Shown: positions 1 through 13,000 of the stretch, piece after piece
Layout: each line of letters opens with the position of its first letter
Position numbering within the stretch: position 1 is the first letter of the stretch
Made by a program: the position numbers and the translations under genes
Notes under the pieces: model-generated
The model's database searches: none
Told to the model about the DNA's origin: nothing
The model's input: the letters and a program-made list of their open reading frames with translations, nothing else
From: Toxoplasma gondii ME49
Lineage: Eukaryota; Apicomplexa; Conoidasida; Eucoccidiorida; Sarcocystidae
NCBI RefSeq assembly: GCF_000006565.2
Contig: NC_031478.1
Location: forward strand, 2,649,874-2,713,873
Length of the DNA stretch: 64,000 bases
Reading direction: 5' to 3'

Positions 1-735
1 GGGACAGGCGGGGAGATTTTTATCATCTGAGTCATTTCTGCCTCGGCTTCTCTTCAGGCACAGTTTGAATTCAGTCCATGATCTCGGAACCGTACTCAGA
101 TGCAAATTTCCATCGGTGCTGCTGCATGTAGAGATGAATGCATTCTTGAACACGCGGCTGCTTGACCCGTAGACACGTCACCGACGCAGATTTTATACCC
201 ACCTGCAGAGAAAGAATAAAAACCAACTTGCGAAGAGCAGCTCAAACAGTGGAAGAAGCGTGAAAGAGAGGCGGCAAAGCTGTCGGAGCGACCTTGGTTT
301 TTTCTCGTCGTTCTGCCTCACACACCCTTGTCTCCCCGTCCTCATCAGTAGAGGACCCGCTGGTAAAGAGGTTCTCGTTGTTTTTTTCCCCAGTATTTCA
401 TCTCTCGGCCACCTTTTATTTCGCTTTCGCTCTGTCGTTTCTTCCTCCATGCTGGGTTTGAAAAGAGCCTAGAAGCCCCGATTTCAGTTGTCGCTCGTTG
501 CACGCGATCGCGTTCCTTATCCAATCATCATCGTTATCCTCTTCTGCTTTTCTGCCTCTCTCTTTTTCCTTTTTCTATTTTTTGTTCACTTTCTTCTCCC
601 CGCCCGCCTTCTTCTCCTCCGTCCCCTTCCCTTCTTATTCTTCGTCTTCTTGTCTTCCCCGGTCGCTCCTGGCCGCTTGGTTTCGCCTTCTTTCTGGAGC
701 CCTCGGAGTTCTAAGAAAGAAAGGAGAAGTGCGGT
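1..735. other. Upstream region of the NYN-domain gene
   Basis: No gene is supported here. The stretch from about 540 to 700 is a long pyrimidine-rich run on the + strand just before the ATG at 736. This fits a 5' untranslated region or the acceptor tract of an unseen upstream intron, so further 5' exons of the NYN gene cannot be excluded. Confidence 0.4.
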
Positions 736-2695
736 ATGGCGCCACGGAGAGGGAGGACTTTGACCGGAGGGAGACGCAGAGGAAGCGATGAGGTGGAAGG
801 ACAGAGAGAACGCGGAGGGGAGGAGGACAGAGAGAAGAGGGAACCTCTGCCTGTTGAATACCCAGGTTTCTCCTCAGAGGGACGAGGTCAAGGCCAGTGG
901 GGGGGCGGAGAAGCCAGCGTTTCTGCGGGTCGCATGCAAGGGGACCGGCTCCCAAACTGGTGGGACCACCAGACAAGAAAGGAGAGGGCAGAGACAGATT
1001 CACATGGCCAATTGCATGTAGCCGAAACTGCCAGTAACGCACCAAGCACAGCTGAGGCCTTTAAAGATGATTGTCTCAACGACGAAGCCTTCGAGCTTCT
1101 TTTGAAGAGTGGCGCCTTCCTCGACACCACATCGAGGGATGGCGACGCAGAGCTTATCACGGAGGAAGGATCTGTAGGGACGTTGCATCTTTGGGAAGCA
1201 ATCGAGAGGAGCGAGCGAGCGTGTGGAGAGTGGACTCTGAGGGATCCTGCCCAAGTGAAAGAGGAAGCGCACTTTGAGAACGAAGAAGCAACGAACTGGG
1301 AGACCCAGTCTCGAGACGACGGAGCTGGTCAGACAGTGACACAGCGGAACAGGCGCCGCAAACAAGGACTCGAAAGAGAAGCAGCAAGTGTGAGGAGGCA
1401 AGGAGACTCTTCGGAGTCTTTATTCCTCTTGGAGCCGACTGGCGAAAAAAAGTCGAAAATGGAGACACGAAGACGAGGACCTTCTGGAGCAAGCGTGGAC
1501 GCCGGTGAAGGAAGACTGTCGGGTCTAGGAGCCACAGAGTACCCACGCGAAGGACTTTGGCAAACACAGAAACGGAGCTTGAAGGCGAGGAGCAAGAGGA
1601 AGGGAGACAGCTTTCGGCCATCAATCAAGCGTCCTGTCGAGAGACAAGAACACCGGACGACGGCGGCCTCCGTTCTCCCCGCGGAACTGCTCAATCTGGA
1701 GGATCCACGTCTCGGTTTCAGAAACGCAGACTCTGCGGAGAGAACGGATCGAGCCGGGGAGAGACGAAACACGAGCAAGGGCGGAGGCAGGAAGCAAATG
1801 CGTCTTCGCAGGTGCAGTTGTTCGTCTCGGAGCTGTGGATTTCTTTTGTCGGAGACAGAAGGAGACGTCGACTTCTACTCGGCGTTCTCGGACCTAGGCG
1901 ATGCGAGCGACGGGACAAGGAGAGACAAGAAGGAAGAAGACAGCTGGACCGAAGAAGAAGGCCCAGAACAACCGGAGAGGATCCTGGACGAACAGGAACG
2001 GAGGTCCGAGAGTGCCGAGGAAGCCGACGGGAGAGAGGCGTTTTTCATCTTGAAGGACGAGCATCCAGAGACGCTTATCGCTGACGCCTCCGTAGCCCCC
2101 CACCGCGAACCTGAAGAACGCATGCCTCTTCACGTGCTCATCCAACAGCGGTGGGAGACTCGAGAACACGAACAAGGAGAATCCGAAGCAGGAAGAGATT
2201 CAGGCGGGGAAGGGTGGCTTCCTGCGACCAAGTTTTCCCGGCGATCTCAACAGCGGAATCCACGCGCTTCTGCACAAGACGCCTGTGCGCCAGTGAGTGG
2301 CTTTTCGCTCGCTGAGAGAGAAGAGAAGAGGCTAGGGAGGGGAAGAGCGAAAACGCTAGCTGCCGAGTCCCGCAGAAAATCGCGCTTCGTCTGGCTGTCG
2401 TCGTCCAGCTCAGATGATGGGAGAAGAACGTCGTCCGGTTCCCGGCAGACCAGAGGCAGGCCAGCGGGCGCCTGCTCTTCTCGCGCGGTTGCATGCAAGA
2501 GAGCTTCGAACGTGAGAAGAAAAGAGAAAAGGAGCCGCGGAGAATACGAGTACACGAGACTCTTGATGAGCAAAGAAGGCGAAACACACACTGGATGGTC
2601 TCTGTAGGGTTACAGAAAGGAAAGCAGATACAGGCAATACATCTCTATTTACACCTGTGGACGATCAGAGACGCAGCCTATATATATATATATAT

Positions 2696-2742
<47 letters not shown>

Positions 2743-5519
2743 TATATGTATTGTACGGATATATATACATATATTGGACGCATATGTATACATATATTGT
2801 ACGCATATATATGTAAATATATGAAGAGGAGAAACAGCGTCAAGTGCAGTCAAAGAAGACGCGTCGAAAGCTGTCCCCGGCCGAATTCTCCCTGGTACCC
2901 TGTGCCCCCTGTGGTTGAGTAACTGTCGACGAGAGAACATCTCTTTGGTTCGCTTCTTGCTCCTTCACTTTTTGCTCTAGCGCTATACCCATTTTTTGTC
3001 CTTTTTCTGTGCATGGGTGCAGGACAGCAAGCCGGTGGATGGCGGAAGCGCAGAGAAGAAGCGAACTCCTTCTGTGTCTTTCTCCGTCGAAGACAGTACA
3101 AGAGACAGAGATAGAGGGGCAGGCGTGAGAGACGAGGACGCACAACCTGCGCTTCTCTGGAGGGCGTGGCCTACGCCAGAGTTCCCTCTGTCTCCCGCGG
3201 TGAGCAACGGATGCGTCCGTGGCGCTCGCGGAGTTCACACACCAACGCATACATATGTGTATATGTCCATTTATCAACGCGTCCGTCTGCCCTGAAATGT
3301 GAACTCGCACACCTTTGAACAGTCAAGTTCCTAACGCGATGCGTTTGTCCACACGTGTCTTCGTGAGCCCCTCCGGTCGATGTTGGAGGCTCCTATTCAA
3401 GTAAGGGTGGTAGGACGCCCCGTCTTCATGTCTCTCTACCTTCAACGCTGCTATCGCGCAGGACTATCCATATCTGTGCAGGCATTTGCATATGATGTTG
3501 TACATGCAGACACTTTTTGCTTGCATGTTGGCCTTGCGCTGCTTGGCGAGCAGGTCTCGGTGTCTTGAGAGAACACAGCTTTCTGAATTCGCTCGGGTCC
3601 CCGTTGGCATTCGCACTGCAAGCGTTTCTCTTCAATTCAGAGGCCACTTGCAGTCTCTCACACCGTCGCGATCCACCACGGTGTTTCTGCGGGACTTGTC
3701 AGAGGGAATCGAAAGGTCCGACGCCGCTCCTTCTGGACGGCACGAGCATCGCTTTTGAACATGGCCGCCAGCGTCGCCTGTCTCCTCTTGGCGTGGCTTT
3801 CGCCTTGGCGCGCGTCTTCGAGCTCGGCTTCCCAGCAAAGGTGCTCCTTCCGTCTTGGATGGCCGGCGAGGAGCACTTCTACCCTACATTCTTTGTGGGC
3901 AGTGCAAAAGGGGTTGCGCTCTGGCAGCAAATACGGCAAGTAGGAAGCCAACGCATGGAAGCGAGTGTCTCACGCATACGGCTGACTAGCATCCGCAAGT
4001 ATCAGCTTAGACGCACAAATGAACACAGTTATTCCTTGTACTGCGCGCCGCTGTCTCGTCTCCACAGCGAGCGAAGGAAAGAGCGAATTCAGGCCGGATT
4101 GAGGATCGGTTTGACTTTGTTTTCGAGAAGGAAAGCAACGGTTTCGGGCTAGAGGCTTGCGTTTTTCGGAGAACGCATGCCTCATCAGAAAGCATGCACT
4201 CGGTAGGATAGCGCTTGTTGAGGGACGCAAGACAGACAGGCACGTACCTAAGTTGTTTTCAAATTATTTAGTGTGCTACCAACATCGTAAAGATGCTAAT
4301 GCGACAGAACACACAGCCGCCAGGGGACTTAGGAAGCTCTGCGTCTCGATGTTTGATGGGTGTTCTTAGGCTCTGCAGGAGGACGGACTTCTCATTGTTC
4401 TTCCCGACCCAAATGCGCACCTGCCCAAAGAGAGCCACGCACGCTGGTACCCAACGCGGAATTGCTTCAAGTCTTGCTCAGGTGTGGCTGTCCCCATGTT
4501 TCGGTGACTCTTCTTGAGTTTCCTACGCGCGACGGAGGGGACGTCAGGGCAAAGCTGCACTCTTGTTGTGTTTCTCTGTCCTCCACTTTTTGGCTTTTTC
4601 TGGATCCGCGAGGTCCTCTTTTCGCATGACGCACATGGCGTCGGTGGAAGGGTAATCTTTTGATGAACGGTTCTGTTTCTGAGACACATGCCCGCGTTCT
4701 CTACAGAGTTCTGCTTCACATCTGATAGTCGTGCCGTACGTTTCGCTTCTGTTTCTCCTTGCTTCTTTTTTCCCTCTCCCACCGCATTTCCGCGTCTTGA
4801 ACGATACCCGCTGTAGTCGGCGCCCTGCTTCCGTAACTGGCATGAAGGCGAGTATCGTTTCTTCACTGTCTACGGTGATGCCGAAACTAAACGAGTTGCA
4901 GGGATCAGGTCATTTCTTGGGACAGTGGTAACAAACCTTAGTCGGCCAACGAGCAGAGTCGGGACGCCTTTTCACTGTTTCCTCTCGTTCTCTCTGCAGA
5001 TGCTCTTAAGATCGCAGGACTGTGCAAACAGTGGGGTGCCGCACTGTGCTCGAACGACTTTGAGCAGTTTCTCCGTCTCGTCGTTGTGAGCACGAGACGG
5101 AAACAGAAACATTGAAGAGGGGGCGAGAGTTGCCACAGGAGAAAGAAGCGTATACTTCAAGTAGAGAAGAAAGAGGCGAGCGCGCTAATTCCTTCGTACA
5201 TTGCCAGCATCAAGAGCATACAGACCATAGTTGGACCATGTGATGGAAAGACCGCATGAGACGCATATATTGTCTCAGACAACAGATATATCGTTATACC
5301 TATATGTCAGCCGGTGTCTCGCTTCTGCTCGAGTTCATCCCTGTCCTCACTTCTGTGGCACACATATTGTGTTTGTCTCTCTCTCAGGGTCAGAAGAACA
5401 AGAAAATGGCCGAAATCTACGACTTTGTTTCCCGCTCTTCGGTCCTCCTCGCCTTTCATAAAAATCAGCTGCACCTGATCCTAGACTCTCAAGGTGGGCG
5501 CTTGATTGTTAATGTTTAA
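736..5519 (+). CDS. Zc3h12a-like NYN-domain ribonuclease, six exons
   Basis: Proposed exons are 736-2511, 3023-3199, about 3643-3939, 4379-4481, 5000-5085 and 5388-5519 (TAA), giving about 856 residues. The first 650 residues are charged low-complexity sequence. The C-terminal part aligns with the Zc3h12a/regnase NYN nuclease. It has LLLDGTSIAFEHG (Asp about 683), then VLLPSWMA, then LLIVLPDP, then SDALKIAG (Asp about 785) and CSND (Asp about 804), ending with IYDFV. These match the family's DGSNVAMSHG, VFVPSWR, ILVFTP, YDDRFIVKLA, VSND and MYSFV blocks, so the metal-binding acidic residues are largely kept. The family cleaves RNA, often structured mRNA 3' UTRs. No CCCH zinc finger follows the domain, unlike animal Zc3h12 proteins. 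All joins preserve frame. The start of exon 3 is the least certain, because the acceptor at 3643 is chosen mainly for phase. The RNase role is inferred from the fold. Confidence 0.8.
2677..2822. repeat. (TA)n microsatellite followed by degenerate AT-rich tandem units
   Basis: Positions 2677-2740 are almost pure TA dinucleotide with a few phase slips. Positions 2741-2822 hold about three imperfect copies of a roughly 25-base unit containing ATATTG(T/G)ACGCATAT. The whole block lies inside the first intron (2512-3022) of the NYN gene. Confidence 0.9.
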
Positions 5520-8500
5520 ACACGGACCTTTTCCCGCTCCCTGCTGAGCATCTGAAGTCGATCACCGTAGCGGCAGCACAATTCCGCGTAAATTTGAGAA
5601 ACCAATACTTGCATTCAAGCTGTACAGATGTCATGCCCTTCACTCTGATAGTCTCCTTCCTAATGGTAGTCTGTACGGAATACGTAGGTCCATATATTTT
5701 TACTAGTGACAATGAACTTCGTAATGGTCGAGTTACACTTACTGGTGTACATTTCAGTCATGGTCATGTCGGTGCTATCGTGGAATTCAGAGTTAAAGCG
5801 CTGAAAAAATGTAAGACTATACGGTTGATTGAGAATCAATGGAGGCTGCACTACAGAATGCAGAGCAAAAGGCGGAGCGAAAAAAAAGACAACTCAAAGG
5901 AGTGACGGGGGTGCGTCGGATGGAAATGAACAGAGAGAAAACCGAGAAATGTGCTCTTGTGAATCGATGCTTTGTCCTTGATTCTTCTGAATTGCCTTGT
6001 CGGGTTTCTTGAATCTTTCAGGGAGAGGGAGCTCACTGGAAACGCTCATCCTTCGAACGGGCGAAAGGTGAAAGCGGAAAGGCGAACGAAAGAAAAACAT
6101 ATCGCTTCTTTTGGTTCGCTCTACGCAAGTGTTGATCATTTGGTCCGTCGTTCTTCGCCACACGTCACTCAAAAAATAATATCAAGAGGCTTGGCAGAGC
6201 ACCTTTTCCGGTTCGTTTACTCAACGTCTGCGAGAGAACTTCAAACGCGTTGTACTGGCAACAGAAACGGACATACGTCAGTGGAGACGACCTGTTTCCA
6301 AGGTGGTGTCCCTAGTGGATTTCGCTAGCATACGAAATACAGACATCCGGCATAGGCGTTCTTCACACACACAGGCTGTCCTGATCTCCTAGTGCAGCTC
6401 ATGCCATGCCACGAGTGGGCTTCCGACAGATCCTGAAGATAAACAAGTTGCCACACGCGAACACACACACTGGCAAGGTTGAGGAAGGTGGGGCGTGCAA
6501 ACGTTTCAGGCTCACTTTCTTTCCTTGATCATCTAGACCATACAACCGAAAGGCCGCAGATCAGCACATCATTCGTCAAACAGTGAAACGTGACGGGAGG
6601 TTACCGAGAAGTATTTGCGTTTTCCGTTAGAGCGGTTCGGGCCAACACAGGTGGCCAACTTGCCCGATCTGTGGCTCCCCAAAACATTTTGCATTCCGCC
6701 TCTTGCAGAGCTGCCTTTTCGGAATGTATTGAAACAGCTATTCTCCTGATGTACCGTTCAGCGGCTGACATCGAGTACATCCACAGAAGTTCACAGGAAA
6801 CCTCTTCTACTGCTTGCGGGGGCGGTTACTCGCGGCGAAGGTGCCAACGTCTCAGCAGGTTTGAGTAGCACGCTGTTTACTAACGGGGTTCGGGAGGAAG
6901 GCAGCTGGATCGCGTGTTCTGAATAGGCATGTTGGTTTGTGAATATACCTGGACGCTACTGAAACCATGGTTCATCGCCGTGTCGAGTCGGCAAATAGAA
7001 TAGAGCTCGGGTGCGCTAGACGAAGAAAATCTGGATCGAGACCACAATCCTGTCCAGTCTGCAGAGAAGTTCCACCCTACCGTTTATTTGCCTGCAAGCT
7101 GCCCTGAATTTCGAGCGCAACTCTTTGTCAAATTTCCTGAGTTTATCAAGCACAGAAGCGGCTGAAAATAACTGCTGTGCTTAGTCACCTGGAAACTCGT
7201 ACGTACAGGCCACCGTGCACACACACGCATTCTTGATTGTGGAAAAAACTTCAGCGTGCTCCCCGACTCATGTGGATCTAGAGATCTTGCGACGGGGAGG
7301 GGCTTCCAGCAGAACCGGGTTCTTCACTTTTCGGTCGAACGAGCCGCTTTCTCTCACTGTTATGGGTAATATTTGAGCTACAATAACACAGTCGGTACGA
7401 AGTCGAAGCAAGGTAGTTGATGGTGAACCAGTCGTTGAGCAAACCTTTTAATTGATTATGCCGAATTTAGTCCCGATAAACTACAGTTCTGCTATAGCTG
7501 GATCACGGCGATTCGTAGACTACGCCTAGAACATAACTATTGTGGAATATACTTTTATGTGGTAGCCTGGACTTTGATTTTCCTTTGCAAATTGCGGTTG
7601 CTTAACTGCTGAGACTGTGTTCACTTTCGCGCGTGGCGAACCGCTATCGAGCACTGGCGTTCAGCGTTGTAGAACCGCTAAGACTCCAACAAGTTCCACA
7701 GTGCAGAGATGGACACCGCTGCAAAATGGCCTGAAATAAATCGTGTTAGCTCGACAGTAGCCACCTCAGAGAGAAAGATATTTAAGATATGAGACATTGA
7801 TCCGATTCGGTTGGCCATTAATCCCGTCTCAATGAGCAGCACTCTCCATACGGTAATTCTGAAAGCATCCCAATAACAATAGATGCTGCTCCGCCTGTGA
7901 TCGTGGCGAGTTTGACCAGCGCGAAGTCACTGGTCTGCTGGCACCGGCTTGCAGAGCTGCTCCGTACGTTTCCTGTTATTCTGCTGCTTTTGATAGGGGG
8001 GAAAAGTCTCTCACGCAAGAGCCATTCCGTGTTTTGGTGTGACCCAGATCCAGTCATTCTATGCTTCTTTGTGAAGTGTCCATGTTGATGGGAAAACCGT
8101 TTCCTGTTAGCCACGTAGGGGGCAATTCCGATCGCTTGTCGTGGTACTTACTGTGAGACCTTTTGCTTGGGTTAGTTGGTGCGGATGGTGTTACAAAGTC
8201 GATATGAAAATGCTTGCATCTACCTATGTGTGCATCCGACGCTCAACGAAGCATCTTCTATTATGTGATGCGGCACGCCTTGACATATTCGTTATCTGAG
8301 AGTACTCCCCATGCCCCCCTCTGCCCTTGAGTCTGCGAGGTGTAGAGGCACGCTAAACGACGTACGACAATGGAACGCAGTCTGGCGAATGTGCATACTT
8401 ATATAATAATTTTAAAATCCCTTGCAGACACGTCTGATGATGTGGTGCAGCCTCTCACTCCACCGTCTTTTTCTCGGGCCTCGAATCGAGCATGTAAATC

Positions 8501-10010
8501 CCCTAGGCCACGTGCACGGTGCTGTTCATGGTTGCCTGTCTCAAAGTGGCCAACCGGCAGGTTGTTTTTCTGGTGTTGCCTTAATCTGCCCCGTGTTTTT
8601 GCTTCAGTTCGTGTCTGTCTTTTCGCGTCCTTCCCCACCGGCAGCTTTCTTCCTTCTTCTCTATTATGCAGCCGTCTTCGTCATATGCTTGGTTGTCTGG
8701 GATTTTGCGGGTCCTTGACCATGTAGTCACTGCTGCCCTATTCATGATTTTGAGAACATCTGGCTCTCGAACACGGCGAGAGGTTCCCTTCTTTCTTCTT
8801 TCATTTTAGTTGAGTACCTTTCCGAGTTCAAGGGAAAACTTTTTATCATATGTCGTGGAATGGGTGTGTGCTCGCGGTGCAACAGGCAACAAGGAACCAT
8901 GCCGAAAGAATGAGACACATTAATATTCGCCCTACAGTGTACTCAAGCAGAAAGCTGATGACCGGCTAAGACGCTTTTTCGTCCGTGTGTGTGCTCTTCA
9001 GCTTCCCCTGGTGGCTTCCCTTTCTCCGTATGTCTCACGCTAAAATCGCTGCATTCGTCCGTCAACTCTCGGGATTGCGCTCAGGTTGTCCATGGTCCTC
9101 CAGTCGTCAGACACGTGTCCGAAATCTTTGTATCTTCCCCTCCCATATTCTCTGTGCTTTGTGCTGTCCATCCCCTATGCTTTTGGTTTCCCTCTCGCTT
9201 CTGGTGGATAAACCCTTCTCGTTCTACGTTTTGTCTTTGTCCCCACAAGTAGCGTCGATCACGTACTGGAGATGAGCACCGTGATGATCGCCTTTCTGAC
9301 CAGGCAAGACTATAGGAGCTAGCGCCTTCCTTGAGGAGAACAAATTCATCGTAACTGTCGCTTCCTGATTTTTGTCCGGAAGCGGATCCTTTTTTCGGAG
9401 GGCTATCAAGAAAGGGTGGAAGGATTCATCATGTTTTTTCCAGGAAGGACCGATGCTGGTCTGTATGCGTTGTTTTTTGCACATTCCCGTTCCTTACTGT
9501 TTAATTTGTGAGATTGTGGCTGTGACGAAAAACTAACAATCTCGGTCTCAACCCTTCACTCTTGACGTCTCGGAAACTAGCCTGGAGCTGGCGAATGAAG
9601 ATGCTCTTTTTCTTCGGTCTTCGACCGGTCTGTCAGTTTCCCTGTCCCTTGGGCGTTCCACATTCTCCATTGTCAGCCTTGTGTTAATAGGAAAAAAATA
9701 AGTTCCTTATCGTTCGCTGAACGTCTTCCCCTGTTGTCTACATTTTCCCGCATGCTTCATCTCACTTCCCTGGGTGTCTGTCTCCCCCGTTCTTTCTGCC
9801 CGTGTTACGTTTTATTTTGCCGTTCCACCTTTCGTTCCTCCTTTTCTTAGCCGAGGGCCCTTGCTCGTCAACATCACAGATAGCGATGGATACCGAACAT
9901 GATTGGTAGTTTCTCGCATACTGTGCAGTCGTAACGGTAAAACCATCGAAAGCGGTGGCATGTTGGTGTATTGAGGTCTTCCATTATCACATCGCCATCT
10001 ACGGGGCTTC
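5520..10010. other. 4.5 kb without a supported gene
   Basis: Open frames here are short and lack recognisable domains or coherent splice sites. From about 8450 to 9260 and 9600 to 9850 the + strand is rich in T and C, as in coccidian 5' untranslated regions. This may be the promoter and leader of the PqiA-type gene starting at 10011. A 5' exon within 8400-9260 is possible but not demonstrable. Confidence 0.5.
9750..9755. promoter_or_regulatory. GCATGC element upstream of the PqiA-type gene
   Basis: A palindromic GCATGC lies about 256 bases before the ATG at 10011. TGCATGC-type sites are known apicomplexan ApiAP2-bound promoter elements. The hexamer occurs many times in the window, including inside coding sequence, so function is only suggested by position. 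Confidence 0.25.
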
Positions 10011-13000
10011 ATGCCAACTCATTGCATCATGGCGCGCACACCTGGAACGAGCGCTTCGTCTTCACGAACCGCTGTCCTTGTAGGACGTCTTCTTCGCCCA
10101 CTGGTGGTATGCATCTTTCTTCTGTCTTATCTGCTCTTTCTCCATGGAATCCTTTTTCCAGTCGTCGACATCCAATCTGGGTTCGCGGTTTTTCCAGGCT
10201 CAGAGATTGCTGAACAAACCATGGCAATGCCTCAGACGCTTCAGAGTCTGTGGGATGACCAGAACTACATCCCGCTTTTCCTCGTCGCGATATTTTCACT
10301 CTTCGTCCCGTGTCTGAAGCTGGTACTTTTCTGCATTGTTGTCAGATTCGGCCCTCCGGGTGAGACCGTCCCCGAATACGAACGAATGACAAACGAGGAA
10401 AGAGAATGTGAAAAAACAGACGGAATAGAAGAGAGAATGCTACGTCCACGGGAGACTGGGGAAGACGGGGGACCAGAACTGCCCACTGGCGACCTCGGAG
10501 GCCTGCAGCAGCATCGCGACTGGGAGGGGAGGGAAAGGCACAGAGTAGAACAAGAGGAAAGAGGAGATGAAGGAGAAACCGAAATACTTTGTCACTCCCA
10601 ACAGGGCAAGCGAGGGAGTGACAGTCGCACTACCGTTTCTGCAGGTACCCTGTCGGATCTCGATTGTCCTTCGTCAACGCTGTCTTCTTCACAGTCTGAA
10701 ATGACCTCGTCGACGTCTTCTGAAAAGAATAACGAGGGGTTGAAGTGGGTGCGACAGTCGCGAGAAGACGGTATCGAGCCTCACCCTACGGATGACCGTA
10801 CGAAAGTGTGCCGCTCGATTATGGGTTTCCTTCTGTTTGTTTCTAAATATCAGCTGGTTGATGTGTACGTTTACCTTTTCATGATTCTTTTTGTCCACTT
10901 TCCATTGGTGCGTGCGTCACCCCTGCCAGCCGCTTTCTCCTTCCTGTTCTATTGTCTCCTGTCGATCGTTGCGACCGAGTGTCTGACCTGGATCTTTACC
11001 GCCTTCCCCATATGTACACGAGCCAAGACACAGCCTCGGGGTGAAGGCGCTCGATCTCTTCTTTCTCTGCAGACGGTGCAGCCAGGTTTGAAGGAGGAAG
11101 GGAGAAAGTCACGAGGGGAAAGAATTACAGGTGCTTCCATTTGGAAACAACAGCAAGCCGACGAGGACGTGGACGGGGACAAGCAGAACGGCAAACACGG
11201 AGGACAGACACACACGACAGATCGAAGCGGGGTGCGAAGAAGCGGAACTGAGGAAGGTGCAAAACAAACCTGCGCTGGCGAGATTCCGTCTCTTTGTCTC
11301 GCCTTCTCGTGCTCGGATTTGCCTTCTTCCTTAGGTGAACAGCCTCGCACCTTGTCCCGAGTTGCTCTTACAAAAGGAGAAAACGATGAAAGGAAGGGGG
11401 AAGGTACAGGCAGGTTTTTCTTTGATGCTTGTCGGCACACAAACTGTGAAGTGGCGTCTCATCGTGGTGATTCCCGATACTGTTACCCAGCCCCATCTGT
11501 CCGTCTCCCGTTGCCCAACACATCAGCGAAACGAGAGACAGTGTCTCTTCCCGCACTTGCGTCAGTCGCGCCAGCGGTTTCGCATCTGAGGTTTTCAGAA
11601 CCGGCAGTAGCCGATGTTGGCGTCTGCGAATGCTTTATTCGAACTTTGGCGATCTTACTTTTTACGGTGGTTGCAACCGTAAGTGCCCGCGCTGCCTGGT
11701 GTCTGCCGCTCCTGCATGTCGTAGTGACTCTGGGTGACGAGAAGGAAATCGGCATCGATGGAACCTTTCTTTCCCTCTCGCAGCTGGCTGAAGAATCGCT
11801 GTGGCTCGGCGAGTCAATCTCAGGCTTCGTTATTCTGATTCTGTTTCCGCTGCTTCTCGTCTTTGCCCATCTTCTGTCGTCGTGTCTCGCAATGTTCCTT
11901 GTCCTAGTGCTCCGCCTTCTCCATCCAGAACCCTGGTATCGACGACCGAGAGGAACTACGCGGTCGCTTTTCAACCGGTGGTGCTGGACCTTAGGACTCC
12001 CGGTGTTGCTGAAACACCTTCTCTCCTTCCTCCTTTCGATTTCTCAGCTCCTCAGTTGTTGGGCGATGGCTGATGTCTTCGCCATCGGCCTCTTCACTGC
12101 TTATTTCACCATCAATGCCGTTCACGTTCTCGTGGCGCACATTCCGTCGGCCTCACCGTCCACGCCTGAGTTCGCCGATACCTTTTCTTGTCTATCGCCA
12201 TTTCTATCTGCTTGTCATACGGCCGCTTTGCTCCATCCTCTGGATGCCGCTCTGCCCGCCCGGTCCGGGTTCTGGGGTGCCATGATCTTCGGCGCCTCAG
12301 CATCGCAGCTACACCTCCTGCTTCCGTCTCGGGCGCGTATCGACAGAGTCGTCAGCATCGCTCAGAGAACAGTCAAGGAAGAGGACCAGACACGGTTCCT
12401 CTACGAGGATACGGAAGATGCAGGAGAAAGAGGGAAGTTTCTGTATCGATGTAGCGAGGAATCGTCAAAGGAAAGGCAACGCAAGGGTATGTTAGCCTCG
12501 TGTCTGGAGTCGACGCCTAGACAATTTTGCAGTGCGTCTGCTTCCCATTCCTATTCTGCCCCATCTTTTCTTTCAGCGATTGACAATGCGTCGTCCTCAG
12601 AGACCGATTCCATACATCCGCTCGACCCCTCGCCATCGTCGTCTTTTTGTGGAGTCTCTGCCTCTGGCTACCTTACGCTTCCTGTCTCCCCAAGTCAGGG
12701 CGGCGAAGGCGGGGGAGGTGGCTTTTCGAGATCCTTCTTCCGCGGCACAGGTCTTTGCAAACGACGGCGGACAGGATTCAGCGCTGGGAGGAGGGCGAGA
12801 GAAGCGAGTCTTTCCTGGTCAAAATTTGAGGAAGAAACGCCGCAGATGTCTCGGCTTGCAGTCCCTCTGCTCACTGCAGAGCCTGCCGTGCTGGAGTTTT
12901 CAGACAGCGCGTCTCGTTCGGAATCTGTCGTTCTCAGTGGGTTTGTTCCGGAAGGAGCGAAAAACAGTAGTGTGTCGCTTCCTTTCATAGATGCATCAGA

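Noticed and set aside
5594..5905. A 103-codon frame just after the NYN gene, checked as a possible mitochondrial DNA insertion.
   Set aside because: The translated sequence did not resemble cytochrome b, cox1 or cox3, and the gene's stop at 5519 is well supported.
8370..9275. Several overlapping + strand frames with hydrophobic residues.
   Set aside because: The hydrophobic reading comes from T/C-rich DNA in all frames, typical of a coccidian leader; no conserved motif.
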